This document shows positions 46,755-59,307 of a DNA stretch of 64,000 bases, one piece after another. This stretch comes from Solanum dulcamara (lineage: Eukaryota > Streptophyta > Magnoliopsida > Solanales > Solanaceae): positions 42,897,286 to 42,961,285 of the forward strand of contig NC_077245.1 of NCBI RefSeq assembly GCF_947179165.1, read 5' to 3'. Under the pieces are notes generated by a model. It worked only from the letters and a program-made list of their open reading frames with translations. It made no database searches and was not told the DNA's origin. Within the stretch, counting starts at the first letter, position 1, and the number at the start of each line of letters is the position of its first letter. Made by a program: the position numbers and the translations under genes.

Positions 46755-47800
46755 TCACAGGGCCAACATCATATATATTCCTATTGTATTATATCGCAGC
46801 CACACAGGGCACCCAATACTGATAGCCAACAGAGACATATATAACAAGGTGAAGCCTAGGTCTATTAATACATATACATCCTGAGAGGAGATTAATAATA
46901 TACCTGGAACTACATTTGACGACACCTCCTGATCCTGTCCACTAGCCAAAGCATCAATGCGGTTCGACGAGTTCCTAGAACTAGAAGGGCTGCCGCGGTC
47001 TCTACCATGGCCTGTTGAGGTATGAATATCCTGACTTTTAGGGCACGTAGCCAACGAAGAAGGAACTCCAACAATTGATCCAATAGGTTGAGCTGCATCC
47101 CTTAATTTTTTTCTGAATGGACACTCTCTCACCAATTGGCCTTGACGGCCGCAGGCGAAACAAGCACCTGTAGTAAGACGGCATTCCCCAAAGTGAGTCT
47201 TGCCACAGTGAGGACACTGGGGCAAAGGTGGCTTCGACTGACGCAAACCTTTGCTTATTGGTGAACCCGAAACCCTAGAGCTTTGACCGACTCCTGAACA
47301 TCCCGTGTTATTGAATCTTCCATTTGGGGACTGAAGAGGCACCCTCCAAGCTGGTTGGGTAGGGTATCGACTATACTGGTAAGGCTGTCTGCCTTGAGGC
47401 TCCCCTGAATCACCAGCCAACTTAGACTTCTTATGCTGGCCTCTACCGTAATCTTTATCGGTCTGGCGCTCATTGCATCGCCTCTTTATCCCCAGCCCAT
47501 GCCTTTGAACCTGCCCTGCCATTAATCTGGTCAATAATTGAACTGCATCCCTCATTGCCCTATCTTCTGGCCCTAGCTGTGGGGCTAGAGGCCTAGGTAC
47601 TGGGCCTCGGGGGCTACAGCTACTGCTGCTCTAGGCTCCTCTAGGGGTGGCGGCATAGTAGAGCTCGCCGACTAGAGCATGATTCCCGGCATAGACTGGG
47701 CATGAGCCTTAATAACCCCCGAAGTCTGACGTGTTTCATCCGCTATTGACTTGCCCTTCTGAACAACTGTCGCTTTCTTTGGAGGCATTGCGGCAAACAT
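46755..47800 (-). pseudogene. D4 gag lacking the capsid core
   Basis: The ATG at 47800 starts MFAAMPPKKATVVQKGKS, and a stop follows near 47675. After a frame change, an open stretch of 266 codons (47555-46755) begins MRDAVQLLTRLMAGQVQRHG and passes directly to RRCNERQTDKDYGRGQHKKS. It then gives a Pro/Gln/Arg-rich region, CPHCGKTHFGEC and a CCHC-like knuckle CFACGRQGQLVREC. It ends in a protease-like LIDLGFTLLYMS, where the usual DSG/DPG is DLG. The roughly 180-residue capsid domain that normally lies between these two N-terminal parts is absent. The product could bind nucleic acid but not build a particle. Confidence 0.82.
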
Positions 47801-47976
47801 AATGGTACATTAGTGAGGGATCATCCTAATAACATAGATCTACCGTACGATCTTAGATCTGAAAGAAAGTAACATCCTAACTGTCCTGTAGCCTCCTGTC
47901 TATAGATGTGGTGCACAACACACCGATAAACAAGACTCTACTAGACACGGTCTGTAGACACTCCAAGGACGAACTA

Positions 47977-47987
47977 CTCTGATACCA
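47977..47987 (-). other. Primer binding site of D4
   Basis: Minus strand TGGTATCAGAG, a perfect tRNA-iMet type site 4 nt inside the 5' LTR. Confidence 0.92.
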
Positions 47988-47991
47988 CTTC

Positions 47992-50900
47992 TGTCATAAC
48001 CCAACCCCGTAGGCCGCAACTGGGGCCCGACCTGGACCCTCTTATGCATATTTATCAACTACACTTAAGTTGAACTGTGTGTGATGTGATACTATATACA
48101 AAAAGCCCAATAGTTTAAAACTTTTTCATGTACCTGTAGCCTCTTTTATTTGTATCATATCATGAAAGGGCACGCGAGCCGATAAGGCTGCAATAACAAA
48201 AACATTCACAACATATCGAATAGGCAACATCGAAACTAACTCACAAACAACCCATATATATATATGTCTTTCAGACCTCTAAGAATAGTAACAACAACAT
48301 ATGGCGGGACAAGGCCCCCGCCGTACCCCTAAATGTACAAATATATACATTAAGTGACCAGCATCAAAATTTAGGCTCCAGAACAGTGAAGTACTTCCGA
48401 CACAGCTGAGAGGAACTCCTATGCTGATGGATCTCTAGAATAAACATCTGTACTTGCGGGCATGAAACGCAGCCCCCCGAGAAAAGGGGGGTCAGTACGA
48501 TATATGTACTGAGTATGTAAAGCATAACACATCGTAACTGAGATCATAACTGAAATAGGGATGCAGGGGATAAGTATAACTATTAACAAATTACTGTACC
48601 TGCACCTTAGGACACGTAATCCTATACACCATTATATACTGTGCCCGGCCCTCTAGTGAACTCGGTGTCATCATTATTACTTCATAATCACATATCATCG
48701 TATCATAATGTATTTCATTTCATCATATCATCGTATACGGTATCATACCATCATATAAAGTATCATCTTATCATGTATATCATCGTATTATACCCGGTTC
48801 ACTACGGGGCTCAGGGTCATAATGTATTGTTTTAATCTCATATGCATGCCTACATAAAGTATCCGGCCCTTTAGTGAGGGACTCGGTGAATGGAGTGGTG
48901 TACGTCTATAGCGTACCATCATAATATACATATGTACCCGGCCCTCTAAGGAGGGACTCGGTGTTCCGTCCTTATTTCACCACATATACTATCATATTAC
49001 AGCCGGCCCGGGACTCAGTGAAGAATCGTATCGTCATAACATATAACATATATCACACCTCACGTACGACATCATCTCCTCGTGCGTGGAACTATACACA
49101 TCCGGCTCGGAACGCGGTGAAAGAAGTAGTAACACTGTGCACGATAACGTTCCCAGCCCATCATGGGACTCGAGGAAGGATGGGTTACAGTATGCACGAG
49201 TAGAGTAGTGAGAAACTATATGCAACTAAGTCATTATCTAAGACTCGATGAAACAGTCAAGTGAACCGTCACCTGAAGACTGGGGGAGTAATTATCCGAG
49301 GTATCCCTTTAGATGTCATTAGGGCTTACATCAGTTGGGGCTTCAGGGATCACAAACATGAATCAAAATAATGCCACATAATTTATGCAATCAGAAATAT
49401 AGTCTATGCAATCAGAAACACAATTTATCTAGTCAAAGACTCAACTCATGCAATCAACGACATTTATCATTTCAGAGCCTCTAAAAAGAGGAGCTAGTAC
49501 CTCTACTTACTATTCATTATATAGCAGGCTCGAGAATAGTAGTTTGACTACTTTCAGACTCTTGATGTTTAGGAGTGACTACAAGTCACGAGTTACAATC
49601 AGAGCTCATAAATGGAATTACCTCTAAACCTATATCATATACCATTTAACTCAAAATTAAGCGATTCCAAAGGAAAGAAGAAATAGGCTTTACATATACT
49701 AATTTTCATCACATAGAAGACTAAAAGGCAATGACTCAGCTATTACAGAAGTTCTAATATCAAGAAATAAACAAGAGTCTCGACTCATACTCAGGGCTTT
49801 ACGAATGGATTGAATCCCAAATATAATGTAAATATCATTCATAACTTTTATCTAAGACATGCCAAAAGAAAAGAAGAATAGTTCGACATACTTATACCAA
49901 AACATGCCAAAAGAACGCTTCACATACCTTGTATGGACTTCTCTTAATCACGTCCACATTGTTGTCCTCGAAACCTATTTAACATGGAAGTAATGTAAGT
50001 ATTAACAACCTTGGACTTTTCAGCAACTTAGACTACCCACGAGTATTCTTAACATTCATCCCTTCGCTTGCCTTCTCGACTAGTTCCTTAACTAGTTAGG
50101 ATGTTAATGAAAATAGGGCAGCACCTCCCCTATAATGTGCCCTATACGAATTCCCAACCATGTCCTTATTACCTTCATACAACCAAAAATGCAAACAGAA
50201 GCCCATACATATACATATTACGACCAAAATTACACAATATAAACCCCCAACAATTCACTTGAAACTAAGATACCAAAACAAGAGTTTTTTAATCTTTCTT
50301 TTGCGAATTCTTTAATTGCAAAGCGGAGGGTCATATGGATGAAACCAGAAGCTCCAACACCTCATTTAGATAAATGTTAGACCCTGCAACACGCCACAAC
50401 ACAACCAGCAGCTGCCCCCACGCGCACAACACCTTATTTCGACAACAACTTAACTATAGCGATTCTAAATTCATTTATTTCGAACGCCGAACTTTTCAAA
50501 CCTTTTACCCAACTTCCATCAGCTCCTAAGGTGTGTAACACACCATAATTTAACATCATAAACTTCAAATTAGAGGGGAAGAACTTACCTTTCCCGAAAT
50601 TGGTTAGAACTCGCCGAAATCGCGCCTAGGAATTGTTTTCACGTGGTGAATCATTGTGGCAGCTTTCTGTCCAATTTTTTTCTGCACCAAATCCTAATTT
50701 TGTACTACTAATACTTCCATATCATCGTAGTATACACTAATTAATTAATTTACGGAACGAAAACGGGACTTACCTATTTTTCTCCCAATGACGTCGCAAG
50801 TTTCTCTCCTTAGCTTTAGGGTTTGTTTTCTCACGTTGCTGCTGGAAATTTGTTAATGAACTGAAGTAATTAGGATACATATCAACTTATATAGGTGGTC

Positions 50901-51441
50901 TCAAGGGGTGACACGTGTCAGCCCCTAAGGATGACACGTGTCAAGCCATGATTGGCCACCGTGTCATGCTGCCAATTAGGGGCTGCCATGTGGCAGAGGG
51001 GTCCACCTCCCCCAAGCAGCTGCATCACCTACTTGACCCTAAGTAGGTGCATCACCTGCTTGCTTGAGGTGCTGCCACGTGTCGCTCCTCCATTGGCTGC
51101 CACGCGTCGTCTTTTTCCCTTCCTCTCAGATTCGTAATCTCGTCTTACTTTAAGAGCTCATGTGATCCGCACTACGTAAGATTGGTATATCCTTAAGAAA
51201 CTTAAGTGTATAAGACTCTTAACTTAGTGTCTTACGTAGGTAAATCGAGTCCTACGACTCATTTCTTAGCCTCCAACTCTTTCTGGATTCTTATGACTCT
51301 ATCTCCAACCTCCCTTCTCGCGAGGTATCACAATCTTCTTTCCTTAGAGTTGTTTGATAGTGTCGTAGCTTATCCGGCTCACATGATAGTGTCTAAGGAA
51401 CTTAAGAAGATGTTCCGAGCTCAAGAGTGCGGGGTGTAACA
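47992..51441 (-). mobile_element. Element D4 5' LTR
   Basis: Minus-strand start at 51441 (TGTTACACCCCGCAC), end at 47992 (GGGTTATGACA). Partner of 40621-44073. The right target duplication TTTCT follows at 51442-51446. The G-box cluster is at 50905-51115, and single CCGGCCCTCTAAGGAGGGACTCGGTG-like units lie at about 48650-49020. Confidence 0.95.
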
Positions 51442-52880
51442 TTTCTGAGCCAGGCAGGGTACTTGCTTGTGTAGAGGCTAGGTCTTTCTTGATGGAGTGG
51501 ATTCAGACACAATAGTTTGACGACTTACAGCTGAGGGTGGTTCGTGATAAGGTACTTATTAGGAAGTCTAGGAAGGAGACCTTAGATTCAAAGGTCATAT
51601 TGAGGATCGAGGGTCTTGTCTGTGTTCCTTGAATTGAAGATCTACTCAAGCTCATCTTAGAGGAGGCCCACTGTTCCAAATATTCCATTCATCCCATTGT
51701 GGTGAAGATGTATCGCGACCTAAAACAGCATTTTTGGTGGTGTGGGATAAAGTGGGACATTGTTGCTTTTGTGGCTAACTGCTGGTTAAGTTCCAATATC
51801 AGAGGCCAGGTGGTTTGACCCAGCGACTACCTATTCCAGAGTGGAAGTAGAAGCGGATAGCTATGGACTTTGTAGTGGGTTTATCACGTACCTCCTAAGG
51901 TTTTGATTATATTTGGGTCATCGCAGATTGATTGACCAAGTTGGGTCACATTTTACCGGTCCAGACTATCTATACTTCCCAAAGGTTGGCTCAGATTTAC
52001 ATCCGAGAGGTGGTCCGATTGCATGGGGTACCAATATCTAAGATTTCAGACTATTGTACTTAGTTTACTTCATATTTCTAGAGGTCTATATAGAGAGAGT
52101 TGGGTACTCAAGTCGAGCTCACAATAACTTTCCACCCCCAAACCGATGGTCAGTTAGAGAGGACCATTTGGGTGTTGGAGTACATTTTACGGGTCTATGT
52201 TATTGATTTTTGGGGGTTAGTGGGATTAGTCATGTTCTTTGGCAGAGTTCACATATAATAATAGCTACCATTCAAGCATTGAGATTGCCCCTTTTGAGGC
52301 ATTGTATAGGATGAGATGCCATTCCCTAATAGGATAGTTGGATACCTTTGAGGTTAGGCCTTGGGGCACTGATTTGTTGCATGACTAGATGGATAAAGTT
52401 CATATGATCCAGGAGAGGCTCCTTACTGCCCAGAGTAGGCAGAAGAGTTATACTGATCAGAGGGTTCAACCCTTGGAGTTTATGGTTGGAGATTGAGTAT
52501 TCCTATGTGTATCTCCCACGAAGTACGTGATGAGATTCGAAAGGAGGGGTAAGTTTAGCTCTAGGTTCATCGGCTATTCTGAGATATTGAGACAAGAAGA
52601 AGAGGTAGCTTATGAGTTGGCCTTGCCCTAACACTATCAGGTTTTCACCTTGTATTCTATGTTTCTATGCTATAGCGGTACGTCCATATTAGTCTCACGT
52701 GCTTTAGTGGGATTCAGTTAAGTTTAACGAGTCCTTAGCCTTTAAGGAGAGCCTGTGGCTATTTTGGACACGTAGGTTAGGAAGTTGGGGTCTAATGATA
52801 TTCTATCGGTGAAAGTTCAGTGGAGGCATCGACCGATCGAGGAGGCTACTTGGGACACCAAATAGGAACTGCAGACCCAA
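51442..52880 (+). pseudogene. Element C integrase and pol tail, after the D4 insertion
   Basis: Continues the frame interrupted at 40620: ACVEARSFLMEWIQTQ, VLRIEGLVCVP, LILEEAHCSKYSIHP (HH of the zinc region) and FWWCGIKWDIVAFVANC. A damaged core follows at about 51840-52260, then TYNNSYHSSIEIAPFEALY, MIQERLLTAQSRQKSYTDQR and RRGKLSSRFIGYSEI. The tail is EPVAILDT and VRKLGSNDILSVKVQWRHRP. Many stops. Confidence 0.87.
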
Positions 52881-52920
52881 TATCCTCATCCTTTTGAGCC
52901 ACTAGGTTCCTTTCTTCCTT

Positions 52921-52954
52921 AATTTTTTAGGACAAAATTCCTTTTAGTAGGTGA
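52921..52954 (+). other. Element C polypurine tract region and pre-PPT dyad
   Basis: AATTTTTT-AGGA-CAAAATT (52921-52939) keeps the AGGA loop with T/A arms and an inner mismatch. A weak purine stretch AGTAGGTGA leads to the LTR at 52955. Confidence 0.45.
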
Positions 52955-55224
52955 TGTTATGATGACCTCCAAGGTTATTTTCATGTTTTTTGCATATCTT
53001 TACAATTTTATCCCTTTCCGTAGCTTCTTTACAGCTCCTATGTGATGTTGGGATGGGTTGCATACTTCCCAAGGTGTTCAGTTGAGTTTTGAGGTAGTTC
53101 GGCCATTTTTTAGGCTTAAGTTTTGAAATAGTTGACTTTTGTCAACATTCAGAGATTCAGACATCGTATGAGAATTCTTGTGGTTCCCTCAGCTTAGGAA
53201 TGCCATTTTGGTCTAGGAGGAAGGTTGTTCTGGGTTTTGGAGTCTTCGTTTTGAGTTTGTACTATTTGTCGCTTCAACTTTAAAGTTTTGGCTAGGTTTG
53301 ACTTTGGTTAATATGTTGAGTAAATGCACTCGAATGCAAATTCTATCAGCGCGATTAGATCCAGGACACCAAGATTGGTCTAGAACAACCTTTGGTTTGG
53401 TTCCCGAGGGGCTAGAAATGAGGTTTAGGCCATTTATGCATGTTATGTGTTTTACTTTGTAAATATTTGACTTTGGTCAACATTTCATTGAAACAATCTC
53501 CATTGGGAAATTCATCAACTCCATTGAATATGGAATGCCATTTCCAGTTGGGAAGCATATCTCGTTTGTACACATGCAGTTCCAAACGAATCCAGAACAC
53601 CCCTTCGGAGAATTTGGCAATCAAGTTCATTTTGCATTAGTTGGGTTTGGTTTTTGTCGCTAAACCGAGTACTACTAAAGCAGTCAGGAGGTCGCTAAAG
53701 TGCCCAAGCACCTTGGACTGGGGGTCGCTAAAGCGACTACCCATCTCTACAGCCACTGGTCGTATTAGAGACTTGGTGTCACTAAAGCGATGCCCGCCTC
53801 CTTAATGTTTGGTTCTTAAGTGAGCAACGGGGGTTCGCTTAAGCGACATCAGAGGCCTATTTTTAGTCCCTTTTTCATATTTGAGCCCTAACTTCAAAAC
53901 TCAATTTTATCTCTATACTTGGGTGATTCAAAGGCTAAGTTGCGTAGATTTTTGAGGGGAATCCATTAGTGTGTTCATAATTAGGAGCAAAGACTTCTTA
54001 TGAGGTAAAATGCCCTTTTTCCATGAAGTTCTTGTCGTTCTTGTACTAACTTGAAGACTTTGGTGTATGTTTATGTTGTAGTAGTTTGGTTGTATGAGTT
54101 GTATTTCCTTTTGGAGCACAAGCTAGACTTATCATTCAAGGAATATTCTCGGAGTTAATTCTGTAAGTTACGAAGCGGGTCTCACAATTCCTGAATTTTA
54201 TTCTAAATCTTGGCTGGTCTCTGAATTCAATAATTTTAATGTCATAACGACTGTATTGACATTGTGATTTCATTTTTGATAGAGTAGCATCGTTCGGAGG
54301 TAGCCCGGAAAGGAAAAGCTCAGGTTTAGTCGTTCATGTGTGGTTTCGGCTTTAAGATAGGTTATGACTTCCTCTTATTAGACTTGGCATGGTTGGAGTT
54401 AATATATTTTGGGTGGTAACGTATGATTAGGTTGGTGATTTAGGTGTTAATATCTTATTGAGCATTTTTGGAGTTGATGATTATCGTTAATATCTAGTTT
54501 AGGATTCTAGCAGTGAGAGCCTTAGTCTAGGTGCTAGCTTGGCTTATTTGCATCTCTTAGAATCCTTAGAACTTGTTCCCAGGTGATTCAAATTTAGGAT
54601 GCCGCTTGTTGACTCATTTGGCTTCGGTTGGCCACTGGTTTTGATTTTGGCTTATGCTTATGCCTTGTGTGCTTATGATATTAAATTGTTGGGCCTGAGG
54701 CTGTGCTTTCGGTATACCGGAGTTTCAGGTTAGTGATATGGCACCTTTGATGAGATTTTTTATGGGTTGAGTGATATATGATTTTTTACATGCTACTTGT
54801 CTTATTTACCTCACCAGTGTTGAAAACCTATTCAAAAGAAAGAGTAAAAGATGATAATAAGACTTTTGGTTGATGAATAAATATGAGGAATTTAAGAAAA
54901 TACATTGATATGTTATTTAATGCAATTCATGGTTGATAAGCATGAGGTATGATTTTGGGTGGCCCTTTTATTGTTTTTGGCTACACCTTATATACTCACC
55001 ATTGATAAGCTCAAGGTGTAGATTCCAGGTGGCCTATTGATACATATTTTGGGTTATTACTTTGATATTGATGAGCTCGAGGGTTTTTCCGGGCACTCTA
55101 AACTACTTTTGGGGGATATTGATCCATATCTACTACTTTATATTCATACATTCCTCCGATATTTTATGGATTGAGATTATTTATGTGATTACCTGATTGG
55201 TTGGACTTACTTGACTAACGTATG
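52955..55224 (+). mobile_element. Element C 3' LTR, truncated
   Basis: TGTTATGATGACCTCCAAGG at the start matches 34105. It runs to GACTAACGTATG (equivalent to about 36370) and is cut there by D3. The last roughly 640 nt of the LTR are not found after D3. Palindromes at 53655-53850. Confidence 0.85.
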
Positions 55225-55858
55225 TGTCACAACCCAACCCCATAGGCCATGATGGGTGCTCGAACTGGGCACTCGCGTATATCCCTGCTATCTATAAGTA
55301 AATTTGTCCCCTATTTAAGTTATAGCACATCAAAAGTCAGGATAACATATAAGTCGGCAAGGCTTATCATAGGCACCACTGTACATATATGTATATACAA
55401 CCCACATACATGTCCACAGACCTCTAAGAGTAAGAATAGTAACATAAGGCGGGATAGGGCCCCCGCCGTACCCATGAACAAATAAGTATATACATTAAGG
55501 GTTAATACCAAAACTAGGCTCCGGCATAATAGAGCGCTTCTGAACTACTAAGTGGAACTCCTACGCTGACGGATCCCCAAGGTTTGTATCTGTACCTACG
55601 GGCATGAACGGAGCCCCACCTAGAAAGAGGGGGTCAATATGACATTTGTACTGAGTATGTAAAGCATAGACATCATAAGAAAATTATAGTTGGCGTAGGG
55701 ATGCAGGGGGCAAGTATAACATTTAACGATTTACCCTCACATCGTATAAAAGAAAATCATACATATTACCATCACGTACTGTGCCCGGCCCGTTAGGGGA
55801 CTCAGTGTAACATCTACATCATTCTGTCATCATAAGCACATATATATTATTAGCGCTA

Positions 55859-56104
55859 TGGAACGTACAACCCGATCCATGTATATAGTAAGTACATACT
55901 GAGGAATGTAAGGCCCGATCCGCACATCGTATAATAATACTGAGGAACATTTGGTCCGATCTATGTATCATATAGTAATACCGAGGAATGTTCGATTCGA
56001 TCCATATTTCATATAATATTATCGAGAAACGTTCGATCCGATCCATATATCATATAATAATACCGAGGAACATTCAGTCTGATTCACATCATCATATTAT
56101 ATCA
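55859..56104. repeat. Minisatellite, six units of exactly 41 bp
   Basis: Units start at 55859, 55900, 55941, 55982, 56023 and 56064. Consensus words are CGAGGAACRTTCGRTCCGAT, then CCATATATCATATAATAATA, then C. Confidence 0.85.
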
Positions 56105-56485
56105 TTGCATACATATACCATGCCCGGCCTTTTGTGGGCTTCGGTGTCATCACATTATTATATACTGTACCCGGCCCTTTATAGAACTTGGTGTCATCAT
56201 ATCATCACATACTGTATCTGGCCCTTTATGGGGTCGGTGTCATAATCATCATATACCATACCCGGCCCTTTATGGGACTCAGTGTCATAATCATCATACA
56301 CCATACCCGGCCCTTTATGGGACTCGGTGTCATAATTATCATATACCGTACTCGACCCTTTATGGGACTTGGTGTCAAAATCATTATATACCGTACCCGG
56401 CCCTTTATGGGACTCAGTGTCATAATGATCATATATCGTACCCGGCCCTTTATGGGACTTGGTGTCATAATCATCCTATTATCAT
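56103..56485. repeat. Minisatellite, eight units of 44-47 bp
   Basis: The word CCCGGCCCTTTATGGGACTC starts at 56123, 56170, 56217, 56261, 56306, 56351, 56396 and 56441; five of the seven spacings are 44-45 bp. The rest of the unit is GGTGTCATAATCATCATATA plus CCGTA. The unit contains the dyad CCC...GGG. Single diverged copies lie in the D4 LTRs, so it expanded in D3. Confidence 0.88.
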
Positions 56486-57705
56486 CTGAGACTCAATAAA
56501 ATGATCATACTGGACTATCCTTTGAGGTTCAGAATGGTACTTATCCCAAGTGCCCTATAAGTGTCATTAGAGGTCGTATCAACTAGAGTCTTAGGAGTCA
56601 TAGGCATTTATCAAGTAATGCCAAACGGCTTATGAAATCAGAGGCATTGGTCGTCATAGAGTCCTTAGGAATAGTAGCTTATCAAAGGAAGGACATGAGT
56701 CACTATAGAGTCTGTGAGCATATGGACTTACACACGCCAATTCCTGTTTTATATATAGAAGGCTCGAGGTAGTAGCTAAACTACCATAAAAGCATTAATA
56801 TCAGAAAATGAGGAAGAGACAAGAATCCTATTCGTAACTTAAGAATGAGATTACCCCAGCTTGTATACATATCACTTACTTTTAAGATATGCCAAACAAG
56901 AAGAGAGGATACTTACTACTTTCCATCACATAGAAGCCTTGAGAGGCAATAACTCAACTAGTATAGGAATTCTACCATCGATAAGTGAATAAGACTTATG
57001 GACCATACTTGGAGTTTTAAGAATAGAATTACTCTTAAATTTCATAAACATCTCATACTTGTGCTAAGACATACCAAGAAAAAGGAGTTAGCTTCACATA
57101 CTTACGCCAACGACATGCCAAGAGAAAGAAAGATAGCTTTACATACTTATGCCAACGACATTCCAAGAGAAGAGAAATTATAAGCTTTACATACTTATGC
57201 CAAAAATATTCTAAGAGAAGGAAGGTAGCTTCACATACCTTTTTTGGGATAAATTGAAATCGGCTTGCCTTGATACCTCCTTAACCTATTTGACTTGAAA
57301 GTACTACTAATATTAATAGTCGTTCACTTTAAAATATCCCACTCTACAACCAAGTACTAATAGGAGTCATTTCCTTATCCATTACCCTCGACTAGTTTGT
57401 TACTAGTTCCAATGCTACCGAAAATCGGGCAGCATTTCCCCTATTGCTTCAATATCCCTGAGATTTCAACTTGGACATAGTGTCAACAACCATACCAAAA
57501 AAAAAACAGCAGCATATATATAAGTAAACTACCTCGAAATTACACAATACAACTCCAAACAACTAGCTCAAAACTACAATACGAAAATAGAGTTTTTAAT
57601 CTTTATTTTACAAAATCTTTAACTATACCAAACGGAGGGTCGTGTGTCTTCAAACAGAATAACCCATACCCCTTTTAAAATACTTTAAATACCTACAACA
57701 CACAA

Positions 57706-57996
57706 CCCTTTGAGAGTTTAAGGTATGTAAGACTATCATAGTAAGTAACTAAGTTCTTCCTCACTCCTTACATCTACAATTTCAATTAGTAAGATCAAAG
57801 CTAGAGATTTTACTTCAAACTCTATGGTTTCGAATTCCCTCTAATACCCATACCCCTTTGAGAGTTTAAGGTATGTAAGACTATCATAGTGAGTAACTAA
57901 GTTCTTCCTCACTCCTTACATCTACAATTTCAATTAGTAAGATCAAAGCTAGAGATTTTACTTCAAACTCTATGGTTTCGAATTCCCTCTGATACC
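57706..57996. repeat. Tandem duplication, two units of 148 bp
   Basis: 57706-57853 and 57854-57996 differ at only a few positions (for example ATAGTAAGTAAC against ATAGTGAGTAAC, and CTAATACC against CTGATACC). Confidence 0.9.
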
Positions 57997-58118
57997 TATA
58001 GTTGATTCTTAATTGTATTATCAAAATTATGATACTTCAAATCATTAATGATCTTTGATTCATGGTTCATGCTTATTATACCATAAGGACCCCTTTCTAC
58101 CCAAAGTTATATGAAAAC

Positions 58119-59307
58119 TGTCACGACCCAAGCTAGGCAATAGACGTGATATGATGATTTGAACCTCGATAGATCCCAACCAATTATCTTAGCATATCAT
58201 ACATAAGCATACATAAGGTGATAAAGACAATAAGGTTAAACATAGATACACAATATAAGTCTAAAAATGAATATCCCTATGTATGAGAAATCAAACTAAA
58301 TCTCTGAATAAATGGGACAACATAGCCATAAAAAATCTAACATGCGTCTACTACTATGGATGGGGCTTAGGACAAGTTTCAAGCTCACCAAAACATGAGG
58401 AATGTAAAGTCAGAGAAACATAAGGAAAATTATAAGTGTTGCATCCTCTAAACATGAGGACTTACCGACAAAGAAAATAGTAAACTCCAAATCTAGCTAC
58501 GACTGAGATGCGTATAGTGATCGTCAGAACTTATATTATAATACAATATAAGAAATATTATGCGTTAGTATATGGATTGTATTAAGTATGTGAGAAAAAT
58601 GCACAAACAAAAGTAATAGGACATAATTAATATGAATATGTGATGCATGACCAAATTTCTTAAAAACATGGGATAAGACTTAAAAACAAATAATATGGTC
58701 AGTGCATCAGAAAAAAACATAAGAGTTTATTAGACATAACATATACATATGTGGGATATTAACCTTACCGATATTTAATAGTAGGTGAGCTATAATATGG
58801 AATCCAATTAACTCCCACATCGAGAAGAGAAAGGCTACTTGCCAAGGTAGACTCCGTATAAACATGAACTTGAGATATATGTCGATCCACTAGCTAAGAC
58901 ATAAAGGAACCTATGGTGGCACGTAGTTTTGGAAATAGGAGTTGTTACTCGGGCTCCCTCATTGATCTCTACTACAAAGTTCTCTTGGTGCTAAGCCAAT
59001 CCCAATGAAATACATGAAAATATAATCATTAGGAAAGGCAATAAATTCCAATCCACACTCATAAAATAGCATAATAAGAATAGCTCCTTGAAAACCATGA
59101 TCATAACATAACATGCAGACACTTACCTTTCTAAGCATCCAAATCATACTTTCTTTCATATTGTGAGAAAACCTTTCATAACTCATGGTTACATTTGAAA
59201 TGTACTTGAAAACATAATTCATTTCTTTATATAAATCATTAATTACATTCTTAAATCATATATAATGAAATTATAATTCATACTTAAAATTCATAACATA
59301 ATACATG
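58119..59307 (-). mobile_element. Element B3 3' LTR, outer part
   Basis: Starts TGTCACGACCCAAGC (the LTR end on minus) and resembles B2 at 29243 onward. It is cut at 59307 by D2 and resumes at 62249. Confidence 0.82.

Larger units (their letters stand above)
55225..58118 (-). mobile_element. D3: truncated family D LTR
   Basis: The outer edge TGTCACAACCCAACCCC is the end of a D LTR in minus orientation, and wording follows D4 through about 57990. The LTR start (about 0.9 kb, including the G-box zone) is missing. 57997-58118 is AT-rich sequence that I cannot assign. It carries two minisatellites and a 148-bp duplication (separate entries). Confidence 0.8.

Noticed and set aside
46417..46844. 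Plus-strand ORFs of 82-106 codons in D4
   Set aside because: Antisense to the element and explained by pyrimidine-rich sequence that avoids stop codons.
40621..51441. Cassandra TRIM element as explanation for the 5S in D4
   Set aside because: Cassandra has short LTRs that contain the 5S. Here the LTRs are 3.45 kb and the 5S is internal; no Cassandra LTR ends were recognised around it, though a small nested remnant cannot be excluded.
56188..56499. 103-codon ORF (and the facing 82-codon ORF) encoding a 15-residue repeat
   Set aside because: Both arise from a 45-bp minisatellite whose period is a multiple of three. No start context, codon structure or homologue supports a gene.
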